This document shows positions 20,568 through 31,189 of a DNA stretch of 56,234 bases, in pieces. Source of the stretch: Candidatus Schmidhempelia bombi str. Bimp (GTDB taxonomy: Bacteria; Pseudomonadota; Gammaproteobacteria; Enterobacterales; Orbaceae); assembly GCF_000471645.3 (NCBI RefSeq), contig NZ_AWGA01000066.1:1-56234 (forward strand). The letters run 5' to 3'. Numbering within the stretch: the stretch's first letter is position 1; every line of letters starts with the position of its first letter. The notes under the pieces were generated by a model, which did not search any database, had not been told where the DNA came from, and was given only the letters and a program-made list of their open reading frames with translations. The translations under genes and the position numbers were made by a program.

Positions 20568-21842
20568 GTGAATAATGAAAATGTAGGTAAAATGCTCTAT
20601 TGCACATTTTGTGGTAAAAATCAGGATGAAGTAAAGTTAATTGCTGGACCATCTTCGATTTATATTTGTAATGAATGCATTAGTTTATGCAATGACGTTT
20701 TGAAAGAAGAAAATATCGGTTTTACTGAAAATGGTGAATTTGATAAAAGTACTTTACCTACACCTCACCAGATTCGAAAACATCTTGATCAGTATGTTAT
20801 CGGCCAAGATCGGGCGAAGAAAGTATTAGCTGTTGCGGTATACAATCATTATAAACGTTTATATAGTGATAAAACGGTAAACGGGGTTGAATTAGGTAAA
20901 AGTAATATTTTATTAATTGGTCCAACTGGTAGCGGTAAAACTTTATTAGCGGAAACGTTAGCACGACGACTTGATGTCCCTTTTGCCATTGCTGATGCCA
21001 CAACATTAACCGAAGCTGGCTATGTGGGTGAGGATGTTGAGAATATCGTGCAAAAACTACTACAAAATTGTGACTATGATGTAGAAAAAGCACAACGCGG
21101 AATCATTTATATCGATGAAATCGATAAAATATCACGTAAATCGGATAACCCATCAATTACACGCGATGTTTCCGGCGAAGGCGTACAACAAGCTCTATTA
21201 AAATTAATTGAAGGGACCGTTGCCGCGGTACCACCAAAGGGAGGACGCAAACACCCTCAGCAAGAATTTTTGCAAGTCGATACCTCAAAAATTCTGTTTA
21301 TTTGTGGTGGTGCTTTTGCTGGTTTGGATAAGGTCATTAGCCAACGTGTAGCGACTAATACTGGAATTGGTTTTGGGGCTGAAGTGAAATCTGAAAAACA
21401 GAACGCATCAGAAAGTGACTTGTTAGCGCAAATTGAACCAGAAGATTTAATTAAATTTGGTCTAATTCCCGAGTTTATCGGTCGTTTGCCTGTGGTTGCT
21501 ACATTATCTGAACTGGATGAAAAAGCACTTATTCAAATTCTTACTGAACCAAAAAATGCACTTACTAAACAATATCAGGCATTATTTAATTTAGAAAATA
21601 CGGAATTAGAATTTTCTCAAGAGGCATTAGAGGCTATTGCCAAGAAAGCCATGAAACGAAAAACAGGCGCACGTGGTTTACGATCAATTGTAGAAAATAT
21701 TTTACTTGATACAATGTACGACTTACCTTCGTTTGACGATGTCGCTAAGGTGGTAGTAACTAAAGACACGGTTGATGAGAATTTGCCACCTAACTTGATA
21801 AAAACTATAAAATTAGAAAATAACGCTGAAACTGAGCAATAA
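20568..21842 (+). CDS. clpX: Clp protease ATP-binding subunit ClpX
   Basis: AAA+ unfoldase that feeds substrates to ClpP. The start is GTG at 20568. The 424 residues show the N-terminal C4 zinc finger (C12, C15, C34, C37), Walker A GPTGSGKT at 118-125, Walker [11 protein letters not shown], the ClpP-docking IGF loop ([10 protein letters not shown]) and the sensor-2 motif TGARGLRS. All expected functional motifs are intact. A hairpin follows at 21883-21908. Confidence 0.98.
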   Translation: MNNENVGKMLYCTFCGKNQDEVKLIAGPSSIYICNECISLCNDVLKEENIGFTENGEFDKSTLPTPHQIRKHLDQYVIGQDRAKKVLAVAVYNHYKRLYSDKTVNGVELGKSNILLIGPTGSGKTLLAETLARRLDVPFAIADATTLTEAGYVGEDVENIVQKLLQNCDYDVEKAQRGIIYIDEIDKISRKSDNPSITRDVSGEGVQQALLKLIEGTVAAVPPKGGRKHPQQEFLQVDTSKILFICGGAFAGLDKVISQRVATNTGIGFGAEVKSEKQNASESDLLAQIEPEDLIKFGLIPEFIGRLPVVATLSELDEKALIQILTEPKNALTKQYQALFNLENTELEFSQEALEAIAKKAMKRKTGARGLRSIVENILLDTMYDLPSFDDVAKVVVTKDTVDENLPPNLIKTIKLENNAETEQ

Positions 21843-21882
21843 AATGGTGTTCAATCTTCATCATTGCCCCATCAATGTTGAC

Positions 21883-21908
21883 CATCAGGCGAAGTGAATC
21901 GCCTGATG
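21883..21908 (+). terminator. Hairpin after clpX
   Basis: Perfect 10-base arms CATCAGGCGA (21883-21892) and TCGCCTGATG (21899-21908) with a 6-base loop, 40 bases after the clpX stop. The tail is AT-rich rather than a clean T run. Confidence 0.65.
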
Positions 21909-22039
21909 TATAATTCAATCATTATTAAATTTAATCGTTTACTGACTATTTTAGATATACTTATAAGCGTACAAATTGATACACTATATAGTAGGTATCG
22001 CTGTGATAGATATATAACCTAGTAAATATAGTAATCTAG

Positions 22040-22066
22040 CTTGAATAATTAATCTTTACCCTTATA
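22040..22066 (+). promoter_or_regulatory. Sigma-32-like heat-shock promoter of lon
   Basis: CTTGAA (22040-22045), 13-base spacer, then CCCTTATA (22059-22066). The -35 box and spacing match the sigma-32 consensus (CTTGAA, 13-14, CCCCATNT) and the -10 box matches partly. It lies 40 bases upstream of the lon start; lon is a classical RpoH target. Confidence 0.65.
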
Positions 22067-22106
22067 TAACTAAAATAACACGATTTACTATTTTAGAGAG
22101 AATATT

Positions 22107-24536
22107 ATGAGTAATAAACATTCTAAACAGATGATTATACCAATCCTACCCTTACGAGATGTGGTAGTATTACCATATATGGTTATTCCTCTGTTTGTGG
22201 GAAGAAGTAAATCTATTCATTGTCTTGAGCATGCCGAAATAGACGGTAAGGTTTTTTTGCTCACTCAAAAAGATGCCAATAAAGATGATCCAGAAATGGA
22301 TGATCTCTACACCATAGGTACGATTGCCAAAATTTTACAACTATTAAAATTACCAGATGGTACGATTAAGGTATTAGTTGAAGGTATTGAACGCGCACGT
22401 TTAATTGATATGCTACCTTATGAAAATGATGATTTTTATATGGCTAATATTGAGCCTTATCAAGAAGTAAGCAATGATGATGCTTTAAATCAAGCTTTAG
22501 TTCGTGTCGCCCAATCAAATTTTGAACATTATGCTAAGATGAGTAAAAAAGTTACTCAAGAAGTGATTGAAACGATTTTAGCTATCAAAAATCCATCGCA
22601 ATTAGTGGATAGTATTGCCGCTGCCTTACCGCTTAAAGTTGAGCAAAAACAGCAATTATTAGCCTCCGCGGCGACTGAGCAACGTTTAGAATTATTACTT
22701 TCAATGTTAGAAGTAGAAATTGAGCTACTGGAAGTAGAAAAAAATATCCGTCAACGTGTTAAACAACAGATGGAAAAAGCGCAGAAAGAGTATTATCTTA
22801 ATGAGCAAATTAAAGCGATTCATAAAGAATTGGGTGATTCTGAAAATCGTAGTGATGAGTTTGAAGAGTTACAAACCAAAATTACGGCAACTAAAATGCC
22901 TAAAGAGGCAAAAGAAAAAACCCTTTCTGAATTGAATAAATTAAAAATGATGCCGCCAATGTCAGCTGAAAGTACCGTAGTACGTGGCTATATCGATTGG
23001 ATGTTACAGGTACCTTGGAGCAAAAAAAGCAAGATTAAAAAAGATTTACAACAGGCACAGCAAGTACTAGATAAAGACCATTATGGCTTAGAGCGCGTCA
23101 AAGACCGAATTTTAGAATATTTAGCTGTACAGAGTCGTGTGGATAAATTACGAGGACCGATTTTATGTTTAGTTGGACCGCCAGGGGTGGGGAAAACCTC
23201 GCTTGGGCAATCCATTGCCAAAGCAACAGGACGTAAATATGTACGTATGGCTTTAGGTGGAGTTCGTGATGAAGCGGAGATCCGTGGACATCGTCGTACT
23301 TATATTGGTTCTATGCCCGGTAAACTTATTCAACGCATGGCTAAGGTCGGTGTAAAAAACCCATTATTTTTACTGGATGAAATCGACAAAATGGCATCAG
23401 ATATGCGTGGTGACCCAGCATCCGCATTGCTTGAGGTTCTAGATCCTGAGCAAAACCGTAGCTTTAACGATCATTATTTAGAAGTCGATTATGATTTATC
23501 GGAAGTGATGTTTATTGCTACAGCCAATTCAATGAATATTCCAGCACCATTATTGGATCGCATGGAGGTGATTCGTTTATCTGGTTATACCGAAGATGAA
23601 AAATTAAATATCGCTAAACAATATTTAGTATCGAAACAAATTGAACATAATGGGCTCAAATCAAATGAACTTGTGATTGATGACAGCGCTATTATTGATA
23701 TTATTCGTTACTACACTCGCGAAGCGGGCGTACGTGGACTTGAGCGTGAGATAGCGAAAATTTGCCGTAAAGTGGTCAAACAATTAGCATTAAATAAACA
23801 GCTTAAAACGTTAGTGGTTGATCAGCATAATCTTAAGGAATTTCTTGGCATACAACGTTTTGATTACGGCAAAACAGATAATGAAAATCGTATTGGCCAA
23901 GTAAATGGTTTAGCGTGGACTGAAGTTGGTGGAGACTTACTTACTATCGAATCCGTCAGTGTTCCAGGTAAAGGTAAATTAAGTTATACTGGTTCACTTG
24001 GCGATATTATGAAAGAATCCATTCAAACGGCGATGACAGTTGTCCGTTCTCGTGCGGATAAACTAGGTATTAATGCTGATTTCCACGAAAAAAGAGATAT
24101 TCATGTTCATGTTCCAGATGGTGCAACACCGAAAGATGGACCAAGTGCAGGGATTGGAATGTGCACATCGCTAGTTTCAACGTTGACGGGAAATCCAGTA
24201 AAAGCAGACGTTGCTATGACGGGTGAAATTACGTTACGTGGTGAGGTATTGCCGATTGGCGGATTAAAAGAGAAGCTTTTGGCAGCGCACCGTGGTGGGA
24301 TTAAAACTGTAATTATTCCAATGGATAATAAAAAGGATTTGGAAGATATTCCTGATAATGTTAAAGCGGAAATCAAAATTTGTCCGGTAAAATGGATTGA
24401 TGAAGTATTAAAGATTGCATTACAAGATAATCCTTATGGTATGGAACCCATTAAATTAAAAGAATCCAAATCGACTATCAAACGTCCGGCAAAAAAATTA
24501 AAAGAGTCGATGGTTATACCTGATTCAATTAATTAA
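22107..24536 (+). CDS. lon: ATP-dependent Lon protease
   Basis: Homo-oligomeric AAA+ serine protease degrading misfolded and regulatory proteins. The 809 residues comprise the LAN substrate domain (about 1-200), a coiled linker, the ATPase module with Walker A GPPGVGKTS and Walker B FLLDEIDKM, and the protease domain with the Ser in KDGPSAGIGM and the Lys in GGLKEKLLAAHR. Length is slightly over E. coli's 784 because of a charged C-terminal tail. hupB, next to lon in E. coli, is absent; ppiD follows directly. Confidence 0.98.
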   Translation: MSNKHSKQMIIPILPLRDVVVLPYMVIPLFVGRSKSIHCLEHAEIDGKVFLLTQKDANKDDPEMDDLYTIGTIAKILQLLKLPDGTIKVLVEGIERARLIDMLPYENDDFYMANIEPYQEVSNDDALNQALVRVAQSNFEHYAKMSKKVTQEVIETILAIKNPSQLVDSIAAALPLKVEQKQQLLASAATEQRLELLLSMLEVEIELLEVEKNIRQRVKQQMEKAQKEYYLNEQIKAIHKELGDSENRSDEFEELQTKITATKMPKEAKEKTLSELNKLKMMPPMSAESTVVRGYIDWMLQVPWSKKSKIKKDLQQAQQVLDKDHYGLERVKDRILEYLAVQSRVDKLRGPILCLVGPPGVGKTSLGQSIAKATGRKYVRMALGGVRDEAEIRGHRRTYIGSMPGKLIQRMAKVGVKNPLFLLDEIDKMASDMRGDPASALLEVLDPEQNRSFNDHYLEVDYDLSEVMFIATANSMNIPAPLLDRMEVIRLSGYTEDEKLNIAKQYLVSKQIEHNGLKSNELVIDDSAIIDIIRYYTREAGVRGLEREIAKICRKVVKQLALNKQLKTLVVDQHNLKEFLGIQRFDYGKTDNENRIGQVNGLAWTEVGGDLLTIESVSVPGKGKLSYTGSLGDIMKESIQTAMTVVRSRADKLGINADFHEKRDIHVHVPDGATPKDGPSAGIGMCTSLVSTLTGNPVKADVAMTGEITLRGEVLPIGGLKEKLLAAHRGGIKTVIIPMDNKKDLEDIPDNVKAEIKICPVKWIDEVLKIALQDNPYGMEPIKLKESKSTIKRPAKKLKESMVIPDSIN

Positions 24537-24566
24537 AAAAAGACATATTTTTATTTATTCAGCTAA

Positions 24567-24600
24567 TAGCACATCTTTACCGATGTGCTATACTTTTTTA
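24567..24600 (+). terminator. Terminator after lon
   Basis: Perfect 9-base arms TAGCACATC (24567-24575) and GATGTGCTA (24582-24590), 6-base loop, followed by TACTTTTTT. It ends lon transcription before ppiD. Confidence 0.9.
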
Positions 24601-24676
24601 AAACAATTAATAACGATAATAAATCATTCATATATCATTTTATGAACATTTATTTCATATGGAGAGTAGCTACTAT

Positions 24677-26518
24677 ATGATGGAAAAAATTCGTACTGCG
24701 GCAAATAACGTAGTGGTTAAAATTATTTTTGGCTTAATAATATTGTCTTTTATTTTTGCTGGTGTAGGTGGTATTTTCACGATGAACGCCAATACAGACA
24801 AACAATATATTGCTAAGGTTGATGGGGAAGGACTAAGTCGTATTGCATATGAGAATGCGGCGTTATCACAAATTCAGCAGTATCACTTAACTAGCGATCA
24901 ACCCGAGTTGATTCAGTTAGTACGTCAAAATGTATTACAACAACAGATTCAAGATCACTTAGTTTACAAATATCTTGATAAACTTGATATTAAAGTAACC
25001 AATGAACAAGTAAAAAGTAATATTCGACGAAATCCTGCCTTTGCCAAAGATGGACGATTTAACAATGAATTGTTCTTAAATACCATTAAGCGACAAGGTT
25101 ATCCATCGGCAGACATTTATGCAGAATATTTACGGCAACAAATGCGAATGCAACAACTATTTAGTGCCTTACAGTTAACTGACTTCGTATTACCTGTTGA
25201 TGCTGATCTGGTTAAATTACACGATCAGCAACGAGTTGTTGCAACAGCAACTCTATCGGCTAAGGATTTGGGCATAGCCGATAAGTCATTTACTGATGAG
25301 GAACTTAAAGCTTATTATTTAGCTCATCCACAACAATTTACTACCAATACTGAACTCGTTAAACTTGATATTGTTCGTTTACCTCGTTCAGCGATCGAGG
25401 CAGGAATTAATATCACGGATGAGGACATTAACACTTATTATGAGCAACATAAAAAGAGTTATGTTACGCCACCTGAATTTGCCTATAGCTCAATTGAAAC
25501 CGAAAATTTAGCAGATGCTGAAGCGATTTATCAACAATTAGTTTCTGGTGCAGACTTTGCTGAATTAGCGGCTGAAAAAGGTCTATATCCTATGCAGCGT
25601 AATACGAAAGGCGTGCTTGGCTGGTTTAGTGCTGAATCCTTACCTGAATCACTTAAAGCTGCGAATTTAACGGATATTGGACAATTTTCAAAACCGCTAA
25701 AACAAGAAAATGGTCATTATTTAATTGTAAAACTAGATGATCAACATGAACAACAAACAGCAGCGTTAGAATCAATTAAAGATGTAGTGAAAAATGATTT
25801 ACTACAAAGCATGATTGATCAACAGATACAAGATAAAGAAAAACAAATACACCAATTTGTTGAGCAAGGTCTATCATTATCTGATATTGCAGGCAAACTA
25901 AATCGTCAAGTTGAACAAACGACTTGGATCAATCAGCATACGGCGCCATTAACCTATTCAGCGGTGGGTGAAATCGTCATGCAACAACTAGATGAAGATA
26001 GTACGAATCGTACGCATATTTTAGGTCCTGTTTATGCTGATGAAAATCAGGAAATATATGCAGTGCAAATTATGGATTATCGACCAATTGGATTAGCAAC
26101 GTTTGAATCAGTCAAATTGGACATTTTAGCTATATTACAAAAACAAGATCGTGATGAACGTTTCCGTACTGCTACTGAGCAACTCATGACAAAATTAAGT
26201 TCACAAGATGCGGAAACGAAGGCTAAATTGACTTTTACTGAAGCTCAGCTTATCACGCGTCAGGATACGTCTTTAGATAAGGATGTGATAAAAACAGCCT
26301 TTAATTTAGTGCCGTCTGTGGATAATAAACCGGTGTATGGTATTACTTATCTACCACAAGAACGTGCGGTGATTACTCAGTTAACTCAGGTAAAAGAGGC
26401 AACAGAAGTACGTAATATGGATGATAATATGTTGGAACCGTTAATTGCGAGCTCCTCAAAAGCCATTGTCACTACGTTAACATCACAAGCTAAAATAGAA
26501 TTAATGCCAACGGAATAA
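24677..26518 (+). CDS. ppiD: Periplasmic folding chaperone PpiD
   Basis: Inner-membrane-anchored periplasmic chaperone that helps substrates leaving the Sec translocon. I chose the ATG at 24677 (MMEKIRTAANNVVVK) because it aligns with the E. coli N-terminus and follows GGAGAG; the next ATG at 24680 is possible. One membrane segment lies near residues 16-35. A SurA-like N-domain and one parvulin domain (about 260-355, with GVLGWFSAESLP) follow, then a C-terminal region. The family's parvulin domain is generally inactive as an isomerase. Confidence 0.94.
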   Translation: MMEKIRTAANNVVVKIIFGLIILSFIFAGVGGIFTMNANTDKQYIAKVDGEGLSRIAYENAALSQIQQYHLTSDQPELIQLVRQNVLQQQIQDHLVYKYLDKLDIKVTNEQVKSNIRRNPAFAKDGRFNNELFLNTIKRQGYPSADIYAEYLRQQMRMQQLFSALQLTDFVLPVDADLVKLHDQQRVVATATLSAKDLGIADKSFTDEELKAYYLAHPQQFTTNTELVKLDIVRLPRSAIEAGINITDEDINTYYEQHKKSYVTPPEFAYSSIETENLADAEAIYQQLVSGADFAELAAEKGLYPMQRNTKGVLGWFSAESLPESLKAANLTDIGQFSKPLKQENGHYLIVKLDDQHEQQTAALESIKDVVKNDLLQSMIDQQIQDKEKQIHQFVEQGLSLSDIAGKLNRQVEQTTWINQHTAPLTYSAVGEIVMQQLDEDSTNRTHILGPVYADENQEIYAVQIMDYRPIGLATFESVKLDILAILQKQDRDERFRTATEQLMTKLSSQDAETKAKLTFTEAQLITRQDTSLDKDVIKTAFNLVPSVDNKPVYGITYLPQERAVITQLTQVKEATEVRNMDDNMLEPLIASSSKAIVTTLTSQAKIELMPTE

Positions 26519-26561
26519 ATGTGATATTTATCGTATTTATTGCTACAGCAATGCAATGATA

Positions 26562-26586
26562 AAAAGCCACTTTAGTGGCTTTTCTA
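26562..26586 (+). terminator. Terminator after ppiD
   Basis: AAAAGCCACT (26562-26571) and AGTGGCTTTT (26574-26583) form a compact hairpin with a short T tail, 43 bases after the ppiD stop. Confidence 0.85.
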
Positions 26587-26673
26587 TTGTTTAACGATAT
26601 CTCATATCATTTCATAACCTATACTGGCAAAGTATCAAACCTCATTAGGTATGATAACAAGGAGTCAGTAAAG

Positions 26674-26988
26674 ATGAAAAATAACAAAACATTACACTTA
26701 TTAGTCACGGCTATCTACTGTTGCATGCTACTATCATCAACATCAATGGCAGCAAATGTACCCGTTGAAATGGAACAGGTACAAACAACCGAAACTAAGA
26801 TCAATATTAATACAGCGACGGCGGAAGAGTTAGCCGCTAAATTAAATGGTATTGGTTTAAATAAAGCAAAATTAATTGTTGAGTATCGCGAAAAATATGG
26901 CAATTTTGTAGCAATTGAACAATTAAAAGAAGTGAAAGGGATAGGACAAACTATTCTAGATAAAAATTTAGCTATTTTAACGTTATAA
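26674..26988 (+). CDS. ybaV: ComEA/YbaV-like helix-hairpin-helix protein
   Basis: Small secreted DNA-binding protein of the ComEA family. The ATG at 26674 is chosen because AAGGAG (26659-26664) lies at correct spacing, and because the earlier frame start at 26575 falls in the ppiD terminator. The 104 residues have a signal peptide (to about SMAA, residue 28), then two HhH motifs: INTATAEELAAKLNGIGLNKA and FVAIEQLKEVKGIGQTIL. E. coli ybaV also follows ppiD. In competent relatives this protein binds incoming DNA; no other competence gene is nearby, so the role here is open. Confidence 0.88.
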   Translation: MKNNKTLHLLVTAIYCCMLLSSTSMAANVPVEMEQVQTTETKININTATAEELAAKLNGIGLNKAKLIVEYREKYGNFVAIEQLKEVKGIGQTILDKNLAILTL

Positions 26989-27001
26989 TATCAAATGATC
27001 A

Positions 27002-27025
27002 TTGAGCCAATGAGAATTGGCTCAA
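27002..27025 (+). terminator. Hairpin after ybaV
   Basis: Perfect 10-base arms TTGAGCCAAT and ATTGGCTCAA close on a GAGA tetraloop (27012-27015). The tail GTCTTTGATT is only moderately T-rich. Confidence 0.75.
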
Positions 27026-27083
27026 GTCTTTGATTATCTCATGATATACTTTGAAGTAAATTATTAAGTAAGGTTTATATAAT

Positions 27084-28070
27084 ATGGCGGCATGGAATAT
27101 TGCGGTGGTCGGTGCAACAGGCGCTGTAGGTAGTAATATTATTCAATTATTAGAAGAACGTCAGTTCCCAGTCTCGGAGCTGTTTGTCTTTGCAACAGAA
27201 GATCATTTAGGCGAATCAATTCGTTTTAATGGTAAAAGTATTAAAGTACAGGCATTAGCTAATTTTGACTGGTCACAGGTTAATATCGCTTTCTTTACGG
27301 CAGGAGCAGCGGTATCAGAATTATATGCTTACCAAGCAGCGGATATGGGGTGTGTTGTGATTGACACCAGTGATTATTTTACCCGTTCGCCAGAAGTGCC
27401 ATTAATTGTGCCAAAGGTCAATGATAAAGATCTCGTTGATTATCGCAATAACAATATTATTGCTATTGCCAATCCAGTGGTAAGTCAACTATTAAGAACC
27501 GTAACAGCAGTTTCTGATGTAGAAAATATTTTGCAGATACATGTAAATAGTTATTTACCCGCTTCATTTTACGGCAAAAAGGCGATTGATTCGTTAGCAG
27601 GGCAGAGTGCACGCTTATTAAATGGCTTAGCCATTGAAGATAAACAATTAGCCTTTAATTTACAGCCAGTTATTAACAATAGCACCATGTTGTTATCAGA
27701 AGAACAGCTATTACAACAGTGCCGTCGAGTGTTAGGCCATTATCAATTACCGATCGCATTTGATTTTATTGATGTACCTGTTTTCTATGGCTTATCGCAG
27801 TCCATCAATGTATCGTTAAATTATCCTATTGATTTAGCACAATTACCTACTCATTTAGCGCAATCATCAGATATTGAATTTGGCGATAACCCAGTTCCAA
27901 CGCCTGTTCAACCTCAAGAAACAGCATTAAAATTAAAAATAGGTAATCTTCGTTATGCTTATGGTATGCCTGAAGTGTTACAGTTATGGGCAGTAAGCGA
28001 TAATGTACGCTATTTAGGAAGTTTAATGGCGATTGAAACAGCCGAATGTTTAATTGAAAATTATCTATAG
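27084..28070 (+). CDS. usg: Aspartate-semialdehyde dehydrogenase-like protein Usg
   Basis: Paralogue of aspartate-semialdehyde dehydrogenase. The 328 residues keep the N-terminal dinucleotide fold ([12 protein letters not shown]) and the later GQSARLLNG and VPVFYG blocks. The catalytic cysteine motif of the real enzyme (N-P-N-C) is replaced by [10 protein letters not shown] with no cysteine, as in E. coli Usg, so it is probably not a dehydrogenase. It precedes truA with 7 bases between genes, the conserved usg-truA pair. Confidence 0.9.
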   Translation: MAAWNIAVVGATGAVGSNIIQLLEERQFPVSELFVFATEDHLGESIRFNGKSIKVQALANFDWSQVNIAFFTAGAAVSELYAYQAADMGCVVIDTSDYFTRSPEVPLIVPKVNDKDLVDYRNNNIIAIANPVVSQLLRTVTAVSDVENILQIHVNSYLPASFYGKKAIDSLAGQSARLLNGLAIEDKQLAFNLQPVINNSTMLLSEEQLLQQCRRVLGHYQLPIAFDFIDVPVFYGLSQSINVSLNYPIDLAQLPTHLAQSSDIEFGDNPVPTPVQPQETALKLKIGNLRYAYGMPEVLQLWAVSDNVRYLGSLMAIETAECLIENYL

Positions 28071-28077
28071 GTTGCAC

Positions 28078-28863
28078 ATGGTGAAAATCGCATTAGGGAT
28101 TGAATATGATGGCAGCGAATATTACGGTTGGCAGCGTCAACAAACCGTTCCCTCTATACAAGAAAATTTAGAAAATGCGCTAAGTAAAGTTGCTAACCAG
28201 CCAATAACTGTTTTCTGTGCAGGTCGAACTGATGCGGGTGTACATGCGACAGGCCAAGTTGTTCATTTTGAAACCTCAGCGATAAGAAACGACGTCGCTT
28301 GGACGATGGGAGTTAATGCCAATTTACCGAAAAATATTGCGGTTCGTTGGGCCAAGTCTATTGATGATGATTTTCATGCTCGCTTTAGCGCCTTAGCAAG
28401 ACGTTATCGTTATATAATTTATAATCATAAATATCGTCCAGCGATTTTAGGCTCAGGCGTTTCACATTATCATCTGCCATTAGATGCACAAAAAATGCAC
28501 CGAGCAGCTCAATTTTTATTAGGTGAAAATGATTTCAGTGCTTTTCGCGCAGCGCAATGCCAGTCTAAAACGCCATGGCGAAATATACATCATGTGTCAG
28601 TCCGTCGTTTAAACCATTATATTGTCGTTGACATAAAAGCCAATGCATTTGTACATCACATGGTACGCAATATTGTTGGCAGTTTAATCGAAGTGGGTAA
28701 TGGCCATCAAGTGGAAACGTGGATAGCTGAATTACTAGCCAAAAAAGATAGAACATTGGCCGCTGCCACCGCTAAAGCAGAAGGACTTTATTTAGTTCAA
28801 GTGGATTATCCCGAACACTATCAGCTACCTAAGGTTGATATTGGTCCGTTATTTCTTATTTAG
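28078..28863 (+). CDS. truA: tRNA pseudouridine(38-40) synthase TruA
   Basis: Converts uridines 38-40 of tRNA anticodon arms to pseudouridine. The start at 28078 is chosen because homology begins at [13 protein letters not shown]; an ATG at 28054 lies inside usg. The catalytic Asp is about D52 in [27 protein letters not shown] and [15 protein letters not shown] are family blocks. In E. coli dedA sits between truA and accD; it is missing here. Confidence 0.95.
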   Translation: MVKIALGIEYDGSEYYGWQRQQTVPSIQENLENALSKVANQPITVFCAGRTDAGVHATGQVVHFETSAIRNDVAWTMGVNANLPKNIAVRWAKSIDDDFHARFSALARRYRYIIYNHKYRPAILGSGVSHYHLPLDAQKMHRAAQFLLGENDFSAFRAAQCQSKTPWRNIHHVSVRRLNHYIVVDIKANAFVHHMVRNIVGSLIEVGNGHQVETWIAELLAKKDRTLAAATAKAEGLYLVQVDYPEHYQLPKVDIGPLFLI

Positions 28864-28993
28864 GCGTAATGGTCATGTTTATTGGTAAGTAGTAAAGTAA
28901 AATTTGTTTGACTAAACATGAAAAACTATTGTTAAGTATTGTTGGAAAATAATATACAATACGAAATATCAACACAAAGAGAAAAAGGTTACT

Positions 28994-29887
28994 ATGAGTT
29001 GGATTGAAAAGATTTTAAATAAAAGTACCATCACTGGTGATCACAAAGCCAATATTCCAGGTGGAGTATGGACGAAATGTGACAGTTGTGGTCAGTTTAT
29101 TTATCGTGCTGAACTGGAACGTAATTTGGATGTTTGTCCAAAATGCGATCATCATATGAGAATTTCTGCTCGTGTTCGCTTATACCGTTTCCTTGATGAA
29201 GGTTCGGATATTGAACTAGGCACAGACTTACAACCAAAAGATGTTTTAAAATTCAAAGATTCTAAAAAATATAAAGATCGTTTAACCGCAGCACAAAAAG
29301 CAACGGGTGAACGTGATGCTATGGTCGCAATGAAAGGGACATTACATGGGTTACCTGTGGTTGCTGTAGCATTTGAATTTGAGTTTATGGGTGGTTCAAT
29401 GGGCACCGTTGTTGGTGAAATGTTTGCCCGCGCTGCTGAACAGGCTATCGAAGATAATTGTCCATTAGTTTGCTTTTCCGCAAGCGGGGGCGCGCGTATG
29501 CAAGAAGCGCTCTATTCGCTAATGCAAATGGCTAAAACCAGCGCAGTTTTGGCAAAAATGCAAGATGCAGGTTTACCTTACATTTCGGTACTTACCGATC
29601 CAACTATGGGCGGTGTATCGGCGAGTTTAGCCATGTTAGGGGATCTTAACATCGCTGAACCTAAAGCATTGATTGGTTTTGCTGGACCGCGTGTTATTGA
29701 ACAAACTGTTCGTGAAAAATTACCAGAAGGATTCCAACGCAGTGAATTTTTATTAGAAAAAGGGGCAATTGATATGATTGTACATCGTAAAGATTTACGC
29801 CCGCGTATTGCGAGTCTTCTAGCTAAATTAATGCAGCAACCTAATCCACTTATGCGATCGCAAGGTGGTGTCACTGAAAGTATGTAA
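28994..29887 (+). CDS. accD: Acetyl-CoA carboxylase beta subunit AccD
   Basis: Carboxyltransferase beta subunit, paired with AccA, producing malonyl-CoA for fatty acid synthesis. The 297 residues begin with a C4 zinc ribbon (C29, C32, C48, C51), followed by the crotonase-like carboxyltransferase fold with [15 protein letters not shown] and [18 protein letters not shown]. All expected motifs are present. It precedes folC by 21 bases. Confidence 0.98.
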   Translation: MSWIEKILNKSTITGDHKANIPGGVWTKCDSCGQFIYRAELERNLDVCPKCDHHMRISARVRLYRFLDEGSDIELGTDLQPKDVLKFKDSKKYKDRLTAAQKATGERDAMVAMKGTLHGLPVVAVAFEFEFMGGSMGTVVGEMFARAAEQAIEDNCPLVCFSASGGARMQEALYSLMQMAKTSAVLAKMQDAGLPYISVLTDPTMGGVSASLAMLGDLNIAEPKALIGFAGPRVIEQTVREKLPEGFQRSEFLLEKGAIDMIVHRKDLRPRIASLLAKLMQQPNPLMRSQGGVTESM

Positions 29888-29908
29888 TAAAATTACAGAT
29901 TAACCCTA

Positions 29909-31189
29909 ATGGATGATAAATTACAAGATAAACCAAATGCCATGTCGACACTTTCAACATGGCTTTGTTATTTAGAGCATTTACACAATCGACCAATTGA
30001 ATTGGGATTATCCCGTATCCAAAAAGTCGCTAAAAAATTAGATGTAGAAAAACCTGCGCCTTATGTGATTACGGTTGCTGGTACTAATGGTAAAGGCACC
30101 ACTTGTCGCATGCTAGAAATGATACTATTAGCTGCCAATTATCGCGTTGGTGTATATAGTTCCCCCCATCTTATTCATTATACAGAACGCATAAGAATTA
30201 ATAATCAACATCTACCTGATGCAACACATGTCGCCGCGTTTGATTTAATTGAGCAAGCTCGCGGTGATATATCACTCACCTACTTTGAGTTTAGCACCTT
30301 AGCGGCATTGTTGGCATTTAAACAGTCACAAGTTGAGGTAATAATTCTTGAAGTTGGTCTAGGCGGGCGCCTTGATGCTACGAATGTGGTTGATTCAGAT
30401 ATGGCGGTGATAACCTCTATCGCTTTAGATCATACGGATTGGTTGGGTGATACACGCCAAAGTATTGGTCGAGAAAAAGCCGGCATTTTTAGAGCACACC
30501 ATCCAGCGATTATCGGTGAACCTGATATGCCACAATCAATAGTCGATTATGCGCAGTCATTGCAAGTCAATTTACTGTCTTGTAAACCAAATAAACACGC
30601 CAGTTGGTCCTATTCGGTCTCGGAAGATAGCTGGTGTTTTCAATCTGAACACCTAGTATTAGATCATTTACCGTTGCCTCATATTCCATTAGCTAATGCT
30701 GCGACAGCTATAGCGACGCTGGTTTATTCCTCATTAACGATCACTGATGAAGCGATTAAAACAGGTATTTCTCATGCTACACTGCCGGGACGTATGCAAA
30801 AGGTCATGAGTGAACCTTTAGTTATATTAGATGTCGCACACAATCCTCATGCGGCTAAATATTTAGCGGCGCAGCTTACCCAATTACGTGCTAAACAGTC
30901 TCAACATGGCGCAGTTCGTTTTGTGATTGGAATGTTACGGGATAAGGATATTGCATCGACATTACACTGTTTATCGGCTGATTATTGGTACTGTGGCTCA
31001 TTATATGGCGAACGGGGTACTTCTGCGACAACATTAGCTCAATATCTGCCTAAACAAACAACCAAAACCTTTACATCGGTAGCTGAGGCTTGGCAGTGCG
31101 CATTAGCTGAGGCCAGTAAGGACGATATTATTATTGTATGTGGTTCTTTTCATACGGTAGCCGAAGTAATGGAAACAATAAAAGAATGA
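29909..31189 (+). CDS. folC: Folylpolyglutamate/dihydrofolate synthase FolC
   Basis: Adds glutamate to dihydropteroate and folates. The 426 residues have the ATP loop GTNGKGTT (58-65), the SSPHL block, the magnesium-binding ILEVGLGGRLDATN, and DHTDWLG. The Mur-ligase-like C-terminal domain has LDVAHNPHA. The stop overlaps the dedD start (ATGA at 31186-31189). Confidence 0.96.
   Translation: MDDKLQDKPNAMSTLSTWLCYLEHLHNRPIELGLSRIQKVAKKLDVEKPAPYVITVAGTNGKGTTCRMLEMILLAANYRVGVYSSPHLIHYTERIRINNQHLPDATHVAAFDLIEQARGDISLTYFEFSTLAALLAFKQSQVEVIILEVGLGGRLDATNVVDSDMAVITSIALDHTDWLGDTRQSIGREKAGIFRAHHPAIIGEPDMPQSIVDYAQSLQVNLLSCKPNKHASWSYSVSEDSWCFQSEHLVLDHLPLPHIPLANAATAIATLVYSSLTITDEAIKTGISHATLPGRMQKVMSEPLVILDVAHNPHAAKYLAAQLTQLRAKQSQHGAVRFVIGMLRDKDIASTLHCLSADYWYCGSLYGERGTSATTLAQYLPKQTTKTFTSVAEAWQCALAEASKDDIIIVCGSFHTVAEVMETIKE

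Noticed and set aside
24107-24376. 89-codon minus-strand frame within lon
   Set aside because: Antisense shadow of the conserved Lon protease domain.
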